A model generated the notes under the pieces. The model saw only the letters and a program-made list of their open reading frames with translations, was not told the DNA's origin and made no database searches. The position numbers were made by a program, and so were the translations under genes. DNA of 64,000 bases from contig CANXME010002186.1 of assembly GCA_948144175.1 (NCBI GenBank), forward strand, positions 330,753 through 394,752. Direction: 5' to 3'. Positions within the stretch are counted from its first letter, which is position 1. The number at the start of each line of letters is the position of its first letter. The stretch is from Closterium sp. NIES-65. Lineage: Eukaryota > Streptophyta > Zygnematophyceae > Desmidiales > Closteriaceae. Below, piece after piece: positions 1 through 9,503 of the stretch.

Positions 1-15
1 CCTGTCGTGGAAAGG

Positions 16-18
<3 letters not shown>

Positions 19-50
<32 letters not shown>
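19..50. repeat. poly-C tract
   Basis: A run of about 32 C residues. Homopolymers this long are prone to assembly length errors. Confidence 0.9.
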
Positions 51-51
<1 letters not shown>

Positions 52-453
52 CTTGATTGCTGCAGAATTAGGGTTGACGTTATTTCGAAGCACCCCAATA
101 ACCAAGCAAGTAGTGTAAGGGCTGAGCTCCTCTCTTCCTTGCTGCACTAGACACTCGTTACAGCAGAACCCGGGGTGCATTCTCGCAGGGGCCTTTTTGT
201 CGCTTGTCACTTGCGCTGAAATGATACATGTCTATTTAATGGAAAGCTGCTTGCCGGAAAATTGTTTTTGTTGTGTTTCCACAACATGCTGCTGGCTCAA
301 GATGAAGGTGCTCAAGACAGGTCAGGTCAGTCAGCAAACAAATCAGTGGCCTACATTCAGGTGTGCAAAAAAGCACAAGATGTATAAATACCACAGGACA
401 CTAATAATTTACAGTGGCAGCAACTGAGACATCTCCAAACTTCCCTACCACAG
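51..453. other. intergenic stretch, nothing recognised
   Basis: There is no convincing gene. The short open frame at 197-427 has no domain, no splice context and no plausible composition. It lies just left of the small inverted-repeat element hit by the Copia insertion. Confidence 0.4.
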
Positions 454-469
454 CCTCCTATCAAGAAAC
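454..469 (+). mobile_element. left fragment of a 119-bp inverted-repeat element split by the Copia insertion
   Basis: CCTCCTATCAAG at 454-465 is followed by GAAAC (465-469), the Copia target-site duplication. Joining this to 8231-8333 gives a small element. Its left arm (two CCTCCTATCAAG blocks separated by a short A-rich spacer) is the reverse complement of the right arm at 8306-8333, apart from one A in the spacer. Confidence 0.65.
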
Positions 470-621
470 TGTCAAATGTTATATATTCTTTATATTGTTA
501 GTCTAGGCTACAGTGAGTTGCCCTCTAAAGGGTACAACACTTTAGGTCGACACTTGTATCCCTTGCCTCTCACTACTCAATCACCACTTTTTCGATACTT
601 CTCTCCTAGCCTAGTTTAAGA
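470..621 (+). repeat. Copia 5' LTR
   Basis: 152 bp starting TGTCAAATG and ending TAGTTTAAGA, matching 8074-8225. An AT-rich TATATATT near 481-488 is a candidate core promoter. The LTR ends in GA rather than the usual CA. The end point is fixed by the primer site on one side and the target duplication beyond the 3' copy on the other. Confidence 0.93.
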
Positions 622-636
622 TGGTATCAGAGCAGG
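622..636 (+). promoter_or_regulatory. primer binding site for initiator Met-tRNA
   Basis: TGGTATCAGAGCAGG lies directly after the 5' LTR. TGGTATCAGAGC is the classic Copia minus-strand primer site, complementary to the 3' end of tRNA-iMet. Confidence 0.9.
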
Positions 637-964
637 TTTTAATCCCTCCCACGCTTCCGCTCCCTCCCTTAGCCAGTCCCGAGGCGCCCGTCCCTTAGGC
701 CCCGTTGCGTCGCGGGTAGGACGGCCCCCGCGGGCCTCGTTTTCGTCGCGTTTAAGGGGCCCCCGCGGGCCTCGTTTTCGTCACGTTTACGGGCCCCCCG
801 CGGGCCTCGTTTTTCGTCGCGCTTAAAGGGCCCCGCTGGCCCCTCGTTTCGTCGCGCTCCAGAGGGGAATCTCCCCCCCCCCCACCCGCGGGCCCGCGTA
901 GTCGTCCTTAGCCCGCAGCAGCGCGCGCGTTAGCCAGCGGCAGCCGCGCACGCCACTGCAGCAC

Positions 965-1195
965 GCACATTGCAGCAGCAGCGCGTGCATTGCTGCAGCA
1001 GCACGACTAGGCAGCAGCGCGTGCATTGCTGCAGCAGCACGGCTAGGCAGCAGCGCGTGCATTGCTGCAGCAGCACGGCTAGGCAGCAGCGCGTGCATTG
1101 CTGCAGCAGCACGGCTAGGCAGCAGCGCGTGCATTGCAGCAGAAGCACGGCTAGGCAGCAGCGCGTGCTCCTGCAGCAGCAGCACGGCTAGGCAG
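965..1195 (+). repeat. 36-bp minisatellite in the Copia leader
   Basis: About six head-to-tail units contain GCAGCGCGTGCATTGCTGC and GCAGCACGGCTAGG. Both strands stay open across the array only because the unit length is a multiple of three. I do not regard these frames as genes. Confidence 0.85.
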
Positions 1196-1255
1196 AAGCT
1201 AGCCGCCAGCAACAGCTAGCCACCGGAACCTAGCCGCCAGCAGTTGGCGCCAGCT

Positions 1256-1445
1256 AGCACCTCCCACCCGCTCACATCCCCTTCCAGCCGCTCACAGCCC
1301 CTTCCAACCGCTCACAGCCCGTTCCAACCGCTCACAGCCCGTTCCAACCGCTCACAACCCGTTCCAACCGCACACAGCCCCTTCCAACCGCTCACAGCCC
1401 CTTCCAACCGCTCACAGCCCCTTCCAACCGCTCACATCCCCTTAT
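1256..1445 (+). repeat. about 20-bp minisatellite in the Copia leader
   Basis: About nine units of CCCTTCCAACCGCTCACAG, with some units starting CCCGTTCC. It lies upstream of the gag start and is probably untranslated. Confidence 0.85.
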
Positions 1446-1799
1446 CTCGCGCGCACACCACCTAGGACCACCCGACCTCCGTTGGTTCGTCACTCGCGTC
1501 ACTCATACTCACAGTGTTTCGCACCGTCGCGGCTGGAGGCCGCTCCGCTTAGCTGTTTAGGGTAGCCTTGACGTTCGTTGTTAGCTAGGTCTCTCCTCGC
1601 TCCGCCAGCCCCTCGAACGACTCTCTGGCTCCTCGATCGGCTCGTAAGCCCTGCCTCCTCCAGCCGTTTACTAGACTGGCGTTCCTAGCTCTGTTTTCCT
1701 CCGTGCTCCAGCAGTACTCCGCCGTTCTCCCTCCTGGCGCTCCGTAGGTTTCCTCCTCGTTCTTAGCTCAGCCTCTGCCGAGCTCCAGCCGCCTCTAGC

Positions 1800-4640
1800 A
1801 TGGCATCAGTCATGGAGTCTCGTCGCCTCCGTTTCGACGCGGAGGGACGCCCAATAGAGTTTAGCTCCTGGCAGCGCCAGACCACGCGCTTCCTCACCAG
1901 CCAGCGGCAGGACGGCGCCACTCTGTGGGCTCACGCGTCTGGTGCCCTACAGGCCCCCCCGTCCCCCGCCGCCCTGCCGACCGCCCCGGAGCCGACCCCT
2001 ACGGCCTAGGCGGACTACGACCGTCGGGTCCTGGCCAGGGACGTGTGGCTCTCGCGTGACGCAGCCGCCGCTCTCACTCTGTCGGAGCTTCTCCCCCCGA
2101 CTGAGGCCGCCCACTTTGACCAGGTGGAGACTGCACAGGGGGTTTGGGAGGCTATTGTTGCTCGCTACTCCACCCCCTCCTCTGCCTCCCTCGGTCGCCT
2201 CCTCATGCCGTTTGTGTTTCCCGACCTAGGCTCGTTTGCGACTGTTTCCGACCTAGTGACTCACCTCCGCTCGCTTGACGCCGGTTTCCGCGCTGCCTGT
2301 ACCGACGCACAGCTTCTTGTTGCTCCCCCCCCCATGTGGCTCACTCTTCACTGGTTAGTCACCCACCTCCCTGACCGCCTTGCCACTGCCCGCGACGCGC
2401 TTCTTCAGAAGCACCCCACTGAGCTCACTATCGACCTCCTAGCGACTGCTCTAGGGACCATCGAGAGCAGTCTCCTCACCGTTGCCTCCGCCACTGATGC
2501 GGTGGCCCCCCGTCTCTTTGCGGGGTGTGCCGCCCCTCAGCTTCCCACTTTCACCGCTACCCGCGCTTCTGCTGCTGTGTCGGTCTCTGAGGACACTGCT
2601 GCCGTTTCTGCCGCAGACTGGCAGAAACGGGGCAAGAGTGGCAAGAAGGGCGGGAAGGGGGGAGGTGGGGGCGGTGGAGGCGGCGGTGGAGGTGGCGGTG
2701 GAGGTGGGAGCGGCGGTGGTGGCGGAGGCGGCGGCGGCGGCGGCGGTGGTGCACCAGGGGGAGGGGGCCTTGGAGGAGGTGCAGGACAGACAGGCCCACC
2801 CACAGGTGGTGGCCCGACCGGCGGGGGCGTTGCCCCCCAGCAGCAGCAGCCACAGCAGCACCAGCCACAGCAGGGACAGCAGCAGCAGCTGGGACAGCAA
2901 CAGCAGCAGGCACCGCAGCAGTTCCAGCAGTGGGGGCCCCCACTGCAGTGGGGTCCGCAGCAGCACTGGGGTCCCCCGCCGCAGTGGGGTCCGGGAGGCC
3001 CTGGGAGCACCGTCCGCACCAGCAGCTCTTCCAGCTGGGCCCCTCGCCCCCCTCGCTGTGACGCTGGCCCCTGCACCCACTGGTGCGTCACCGGGCCGGG
3101 CAGCCCCTGTCTCTGTGGTCGCGACGACCACTCTGCCGCGCGGTGCTTCCGCCGCCTCGACGACCTCTACCGGGCTCGTTGGGGCCCTCTGGCGGTCACG
3201 CCTCGCTGGTCTCGTCTGTTAGCCCGTAAGATTGATGTCTTTGATCTGTCCATGGACGATGCGCGTCAGCATGCTTTGTATGTTGATGCTGACTATAGTG
3301 CTGATGGATTTGTGTGCTCGCGTGTTCGTAGGTTAGCCTGCTTGCCTCCCGCTAGTGTAGCCTTGTGCCTGTCTAGCTTAGGTGCTTGTGTTGCTGCTCT
3401 AGGTGCTTGTGTAGCGACTGAGTCAGGTGACCCTCCGGCTGAGGCCTCTCTGTCGTTCACGCTGGACTCGGGCGCGTCTCAGTGCTTCTTCCGCGACCAC
3501 ACGACCCTTACACCACTCCTCACCCCTGTGTCGGTGGCTCTGGCTGATCCCACCTCTGGACCAGCCGTTGCGCGCAGCTCCACCACCCTCCCCTGCCCTG
3601 TGGTCCCCTCTGGTGTCCTGCGCGGCCTCCACATCCCCTCGTTCACTCGGAACTTGGTGGGTGTTGGATACCTCCAGGACAGGGGGATCACGGTTACCTT
3701 CGTGAGGGGTGGGCGGACTGCAGTCTGTACAGACGCTACCACAGGTGCTGTTCTGGCCACGTTCACCCGGGAGCCCCGCTCCGGTCTCTACGTCCTCCAC
3801 ACCGAGCGCTTCCCGGTCCCGTCCTCCCCTCAGGTCGTTGCGTCCCCTTCGGCCCAGGTCCCCAGTCCAGTTGCTGTGTCTAGTCAGGCAGTAGTGTCCG
3901 GTTCGGTCGCTGTGTCCAGTCCCGTCGCTGCGTCGTGCTCTTGTCGCTCTCTCACCCACCGCACCGTCCTGTGGCACCACCGCCTTGGCCACCCGTCGCT
4001 CCCTCGCCTACGTAGCATGCTCAGTCAGAGACTTGTCTCAGGTCTCCCACGCACCTTCCTGTCGCTCCCTCTCTCGCCTGCCCCTCCTTGCTCTCCGTGC
4101 GTCGCCGGTCGCTTACGCGCCACTCCCCACTCCTCCTCCCTTCGTCCGGCCACCGCTCCCTTCGAGACTCTCCACTTGGACGTCTGGGGCCCTGCCCCGA
4201 CGCAGGGGTCTGGAAGGGAGCGTTACTTTCTGGTGGTCGTCGACGACTTCTCCAGGTACACCACAGTGTTCCCTCTTGTGAAGAAGTCCGAGGTGACTGC
4301 TACGCTGATCAGGTGGCTTCTAGCCACTGAGGGCACTCGTGGTCGTCGAGTCAGTTGTCTCCACTCCGACCGTGGGGGCGAGTTTCGCTCCGGCATTCTC
4401 GGCGGATTCTGCGGCGAACAAGGCATCACCCAGTCCTGGACGCTGCCAGAGTCCCCACAGCAGAATGGGGTTGCTGAGCGCCGCATAGGCTTGGTCATGG
4501 ACATCGCCCGCACGTCCATGATCCATGCCCGTGCGCCCCATTTTCTGTGGCCTCACGCGGTTCGCTACGCCGCACACCAGCTGAACCTCCAGCCGCGTGT
4601 CTCGCGGCCCGAGGCTTCACCGACCAGTCTTTGGACTGGT
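1800..4640 (+). pseudogene. Copia gag, protease and N-terminal integrase frame, interrupted by one stop
   Basis: The ATG at 1800 (GCATGGCATCAG context) opens a gag-like frame (MASVMESRRLRFDAEGRP) that stops at TAG 2007-2009. The same frame then continues openly to past 4640. In order it shows a gag body, a Gly tract (about 2660-2760), Gln- and Trp-rich repeats, a CCHC-like knuckle with odd spacing (CLCGRDDHSAARC, with CX1C where CX2C is usual), the protease motif LDSGAS (about 3463-3480), the integrase N-terminal HHRLGH motif, and the integrase core (HLDVWGP, LHSDRGGEF, ESPQQNGVAERR). Near 4640 the homology moves to the next reading frame. Because the LTRs are identical, the stop could be a sequencing error, a fresh mutation, or a recoded codon. 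Position near residue 70 of gag is not a normal recoding site. Confidence 0.88.
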
Positions 4641-5540
4641 TCCCTGGTGTCGGGTCGGCCTTTCGAGTCTGGGGCTGCCTTGCGCTTGTTCGCGACACCT
4701 CCGCGGACAAGCTCTCGGCACGCGCCGTCCCCTGTGTCTTCCTTGGTTTCCCAGTGGACTCTGCCGACTGGTCCTTTTACCACCCGCCCCTCCACCAGTT
4801 CCTAGACTCTCGTGACGTCCGGTTTGACGAGTCTGTGTCCTACTACACCCGGTACCCCTGTCGAGGTCTCCCGGTACCCCCTCCCCCTCTTTTCCTCGCA
4901 CCCTCTCCTCCTCCTGCTCCCGCCCCTCCGGTACCCCCGCCCCCCTCTGGTCCTGCCCCGTCTGGTGTGTCCCACGTTACCCCTCTACCCTCGGTCGCGC
5001 GTAAGGTAGCGGCTCCCTCCCCACAGTCCTCCTCACAGTCCCCTCAGCAGCCTTCGGCACTTCCGCGACAGGTTACTGTGGACTCGGTTGGTGTTGGAGC
5101 TGGAGGTGCAGCCGCTGGCGGTGCTCGGTCTGGGGGTACTCGGTCGCGGGGTGCTAGAGCGGGAGGTGCTGGCGCAGGTGGCGCTAGCTCTGGGGGTGCT
5201 GGAGCGGGAGGTGCTGGCGCAGGTGGCGCTAGCTCTGGGGGTGCTGGAGCTGGAGGTGCTGGCGCAGGTGGCGCTAGCTCTGGGGGTGCTGGAGCTGGAG
5301 GTGCTGGCACTGGTGGTGCTAGTTCTGGGGGTGCTGGAGTTGGAGGTCCTGGCACTGGAGGTGCTGGTTCTGGGGGTGCTGAGTCTGAGGAGCCTGACCC
5401 TGGTTCTGCGGAGTCCACTCCGCCTCCCCACCGCCACGACACACGTCTCCAGGCTGCCCGCCGGCGTGAGCGTGAGGAGCAGGAGCGGTTGGAGAGGGAG
5501 CGCCAGGAGCTGCGGGTACTGGAACTTCTGGAGCAGCAGC

Positions 5541-5574
<34 letters not shown>

Positions 5575-7867
5575 GCCGCAGCAGCAGCAGCCGCAGCCGC
5601 AGCCGCCGACGCCGCAGCAGCAGCCGCCGCCGCCACCGCAACTTCCTCTGGAGCGGCAGTTGTTCCCACCTGTGAGTGGCCTGCGAGCCCTTGGCCTTTC
5701 CTCCTCTCCTCTTGTCCGCCCCCAGTCTCCTCCTGTGTTTGTTCCTCCGTTGCCTCCTCCTGACGACCGTCTGGCGGTCTGGTCTTCTACTCCTCCCCAG
5801 TCTCCTCCTCCTTCGGTCCGTCGCGACTTGGTCACTCGTTGTCCTCCGCGTGCTCGTCACTCGTCCCCTGTTACTGACCTCCACACTGCCCTCCTTTGTA
5901 CGTCTCGTCGTCGTTCTCCTTCTCCTGTGTCCGTTCTCCCGTCTCCTTCTCCGTCCTCTCTCCCAGCCCTCCCCACTCCTATCACTGACTACTACCGCAC
6001 TGTTCGTCCTGTTGCCGCACGTGTCCTCGCCACTCTTGTCACCGACTCTCGTTTCCCTCCGTCGTCGGTCTCTGCTCTCACTGCCGCTGTCGCTGAGTTT
6101 GCTGCCGCCAGCCGCCTTGACTACGCCACCCGTGTGGTGCCAGCTCCTCCCTACCGTCCTCTGTCTGTCGGGGGTGAGTTTGCCCTTGGCTGTGACGTCC
6201 TAGAGGACAGAGAGTCTGAGCTGGAGTACTGGGCAGCCGCTTCTCCCTCTGTGTGTGCCATGCTGCTCTCCCCTGAGGGAGACCCCGACGCCCTTGACAT
6301 ACCGACTCCTCGCACTTACCGCGAGGCAGTGTCAGGGGTGTGGGCCTCTCAGTGGAAAGCGGCTATGGACTCAGAGTTGGCGTCTTGGAGATCCACAGGC
6401 ACCTACGTCGACGCAGTTCCCCCTCCCAGGGCGAACGTAGTCGATGGCATGTGGCTCTTCAAGGTGAAGCGGCCGCCTGGAGCATCGCCGGTGTTCAAGG
6501 CGCGCTACGTGGCTAGGGGCTTCAGTCAGCGTGAGGGAGTTGACTTCTTCCAGACCTTCGCCCCGACCCCGAAGATGACTACTCTTCGGGTGTTACTCCA
6601 CATAGCAGCGCAGCGAGACTACGAGCTGCACTCCCTCGACTTCTCCACTGCGTTCCTCCAGGGCCGACTGCACGAGGAGATCTGGCTGCGCCGTCCTCCT
6701 GGCTTCACTGACACCTTCCCACCTGGGACCCAGTGGAGCCTGAGGCGACCAGTCTACGGTCTCCGCCAGTCGCCCCATGAGTGGCACGACACTCTTCGCT
6801 CCACGCTTCGTGACCTTGGGTTCAGCCCGTCCTCCGCCGACCCGTCGCTGTTTGTTCGAGGGGGTTCTTCTCCCTTCTTTATCCTTGTCTACGTCGACGA
6901 CTTGGTGTTTGCTACAGCAGACAGGGCAGCCCTGGCTCAGGTGAAGTCCGAACTGCAGAAGAGACACAAGTGCACTGACCTGGGTGAGCTGCAGCGTTAC
7001 CTTGGCTTGCAGATTACCCGGGACAGAGCCGCTCGCACCATCACACTGTCGCAGTCACACATGGTGCAGCAGGTCCTTCGGCGGTTCGACTTCCAGTTCT
7101 CCACCACACAGCCCACTCCTCTTGCTGTTGACCACAGACTCACTGGCCCCTTTCCCGACGAGCCTTTTGAGTCCAGTGGTCCCTACGCAGAGCTGGTGGG
7201 CTGCCTCATGTACCTGATGACTTGTACTCGGCCGGACCTCGCCTTTCCCCTCAGCGTCCTCTCTCGCTTTGTTGCGACTGGGAGACACCGTCCTGTCCAC
7301 TGGACAGCAGCTGTGAGGGTGGCGAAGTACCTGGCGACTACATCAGGCATGGGGCTTGTGCTTGGAGGGACTCAGCAAGTGGTGTTGACTGGTCACTGCG
7401 ACTCTTCCTACGCTGACGACGTGGAGACTCAGCGCTCGACTCAGGGTTACTGCTTCAGCCTGGGAGCTGGTGCTGTGTCGTGGAGGTCTACACGGTCGTC
7501 GTCTGTGGCTACTTCCAGCGCAGAGGCAGAGATCTACGCTGGTGTCATGGCGGCACAGGAGCTTCGCTGGTTGACCTTCTTGCTTGCCGACCTTGGTGAG
7601 CGGCCTCGCTCTGCACCGACCTTGTACGCTGACAACAAGGCCATGATCCTCCTGTGTCGAGAGCCTCGACTGGAGAGCAGAGTGAAGCACATTGACGTGA
7701 GGTACTTCCTCCTGCGAGAGCTGCAGCGACGCGGCCAGGCTCGCCTGGACTTTGTGGCCTTAGAGGCCAACACTGCAGACGTTTTCACCAAGGCCTTAGC
7801 GCTTGGTGACCACCACAGGTTCTGTGTGCAGTTGGGGCTTGTTGAGGTTGGCCCTCGGTTGCTGTAG
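4641..7867 (+). pseudogene. Copia integrase C-terminus, reverse transcriptase and RNase H frame
   Basis: This frame continues the integrase homology (FRVWGCLALV, VFLGFPVDS, SRDVRFDES) from about 4645. It then runs through a Pro-rich and Gly-Ala repeat linker (about 5100-5400), an Arg/Glu plus poly-Gln segment (about 5460-5640), the RT (WLFKVKRPPG, KARYVARGFSQREG, LDFSTAFLQG, catalytic LVYVDDLVF near 6890) and RNase H (HCDSSYADD, SSAEAEIYAG), ending at TAG 7865-7867. All RT catalytic aspartates are intact. A single base separates this frame from the upstream one, so one missing base near 4640 would explain the break. The Ala/Gly repeats between integrase and RT are unusually long. Confidence 0.92.
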
Positions 7868-8059
7868 TCCTGTTGCTTGCTCTGCTTGTTATGTTTCCTA
7901 TTTATATTCTAGTGAACTCTTGAACTGGCCTTGTGGCCACTTGCATGTGCTCGGAATTTGTGTGGTATCCTTGAGATCCACCCCGAGCTTGCCTTGTTTC
8001 TTGCGTTGACTGGTCTTGTGACCGTGTGCTCACCTTGCTTGCTTTGATGCCCCTCACTT

Positions 8060-8073
8060 AGCCTATGGGGGTG
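8060..8073 (+). promoter_or_regulatory. polypurine-like tract before the 3' LTR
   Basis: GCCTATGGGGGTG lies immediately before the 3' LTR, where plus-strand synthesis would be primed. It is short and not purely purine. Confidence 0.5.
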
Positions 8074-8225
8074 TGTCAAATGTTATATATTCTTTATATT
8101 GTTAGTCTAGGCTACAGTGAGTTGCCCTCTAAAGGGTACAACACTTTAGGTCGACACTTGTATCCCTTGCCTCTCACTACTCAATCACCACTTTTTCGAT
8201 ACTTCTCTCCTAGCCTAGTTTAAGA
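8074..8225 (+). repeat. Copia 3' LTR
   Basis: No difference from the 152-bp 5' LTR by direct comparison. It is followed by the target duplication GAAAC at 8226-8230. Confidence 0.93.
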
Positions 8226-8229
8226 GAAA

Positions 8230-8333
8230 CCTCCTATCAAGATTGTACCTTATGCCTGGTAAAAGTAGCGAGAGATTTCGGGTTTAGGGAATTTTCCAGT
8301 GAGAGCTTGATAGGAGGTTTTCTTGATAGGAGG
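8230..8333 (+). mobile_element. right part of the 119-bp inverted-repeat element
   Basis: It begins CCTCCTATCAAG (8230-8241) and ends with the inverted double block at 8306-8333 (CTTGATAGGAGG, TTTT, CTTGATAGGAGG). About 65 bp of unique sequence lies between the arms. It has no coding capacity and reads as a small non-autonomous element. Its outer target duplication is not clear. Confidence 0.6.
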
Positions 8334-8460
8334 ATAGGAATACGCCCTTAATCCAGAGCTAGTGGTGCAACAGGTCAGACTGTCAAGACTATCAGTGCTG
8401 GGCCTTGGAGTCAGTCAGTCAGCGTAACCGCTGTGGGTTGGCTGCAGCGCAGGCCCCACG

Positions 8461-9117
8461 TTATCAGAGTAAATTACTCTGTTTCTCTGAAAATCAGAGT
8501 CATTTTTTAAAGTAACTCTGTACCCGCTGGGTTTTTTTTTGGAACTTAAGATTTCTCTGATTTGTCAGAGTTATGCTGTAGGTTACTCTGAGGCCTCTGG
8601 GGTTTTTTTTCAGGGACCGAATTTACTCTGTATAGGGAATACATGCCCCCTAGCCGAAACCCACCCACCCCCCTCCCCCCCCTCCCCCTCCCCACGTTTA
8701 GCGGGTTTTCCCCGAATCGTTGAGATTATTATCCTGATTTCGGTCGTGTGTTGGGGGCAATATGAGCGTTGATTGGCTACAAAAGTTTGACAACTTCTCA
8801 ACCAGCGCACTTGTCAGCCACTCCCCTCCCTCTCCTTGAGTCAGATTATCGGTGCCAACACCTCACTTGGAAACAACGCACCGAGGGGGGAAACATGGGC
8901 GACGCGGAAATGAAACATAGTGCAAGCACAAAAGGCGTAACAAAAACTTTCATACAGCAAACTTAACCAACATCAGAGTAGAGAAAAATATTACTCTGAC
9001 GTGCCTAGGTTTTATTTTTTAAAGTGTAGGGTTACTCTGACAAATCAGAGTAAGGCGCATGAACAACCCTAGATTTCAGAGTTGGGAAAAAATCTACTCT
9101 GGAAATCAGAGTACCTA
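8461..9117. mobile_element. putative foldback or MITE-like region built from ACTCTGA/TCAGAGT dyads
   Basis: At least seven short inverted pairs recur: CAGAGTAAATTACTCTG (8465-8481), CTCTGAAAATCAGAG (about 8486), TCTCTGATTTGTCAGAGT (about 8553), TTACTCTGACAAATCAGAGTAA (about 9044), and others near 8580, 8975 and 9075-9112. The dyads cluster at both ends around a middle containing a C-rich run (8655-8695). Outer ends and target duplication are not certain. No gene is visible. Confidence 0.4.
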
Positions 9118-9119
9118 GA

Positions 9120-9470
9120 ATCCAAAAGTAGGCCCTGCTGCAGCGCAGCGCAGAACAGCGCCTGGCGGGCGATGGCCTGGCATAGTAAGTCCTTGTCTCC
9201 CAGCAGGTCAGTGCATGGCTCGTGGCTCCTGCGGCACCGTCACCATGGGCGTTTTTGAGACGGTCTCAAAAACACCCTCTCTACACGATGCACCAAACCC
9301 TCACCCTAAGACAGCCTTCCAAGGGGAGCGGCACGCGGGGGAACTCGGCCTGAAGGCGAGCAATGGCATGCCGAAAGTCCTTGTCTCCTAACAGTCACTG
9401 CCCGGTTCCTGAGGCACCGTGACCATGAGCTGTATGCACCGCAGGCGCTTCTAAGGCTGCTGCATGTTGC
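9120..9470 (-). repeat. two extra diverged copies of the F-box gene's terminal exon
   Basis: Blocks at about 9125-9245 and 9315-9470 repeat the 3' half of the last F-box exon (GTCCTTGTCTCC, CCTGAGGCACCGTGACCATG, GGCGCTT). They lie downstream of that exon's stop codon. A palindrome at 9251-9273 separates them. Confidence 0.7.
9251..9273. repeat. junction palindrome, GAGAC-G-GTCTC centre
   Basis: GTTTTTGAGAC, a single G, then the exact reverse complement. It lies between two copies of the F-box terminal-exon segment. Confidence 0.8.
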
Positions 9471-9503
9471 CTGGCATACCACCAATGGCCTGAGCGTGTG
9501 CAG

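Larger units (their letters stand above)
470..8225 (+). mobile_element. Ty1/Copia LTR retrotransposon, structurally complete with two coding lesions
   Basis: Two 152-bp LTRs (470-621 and 8074-8225) are identical by eye, and the 5-bp target duplication GAAAC is at 465-469 and 8226-8230. An initiator-Met-tRNA primer site follows the 5' LTR. The internal order is gag, zinc knuckle, DSGA protease, integrase, reverse transcriptase, RNase H, which is the Copia order (integrase before RT). The body has one in-frame TAG (2007-2009) and one frame change near 4640. Identical LTRs imply a recent insertion. Between the 5' LTR and gag lies an unusually long, GC-rich leader of about 1.2 kb containing two minisatellites. 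The polyprotein carries long Gly, Gln and Gly-Ala tracts not usual in Copia. Confidence 0.95.

Noticed and set aside
2007..2009. Programmed TAG readthrough as in some gag-pol genes
   Set aside because: It lies near codon 70 of gag rather than at a gag-pol border, and no downstream structure is obvious. A mutation or read error is simpler.
2451..3222. Opposite-strand and alternate frames in the Copia gag
   Set aside because: They are shadows of the GC-rich gag and poly-Gly/Gln repeats.
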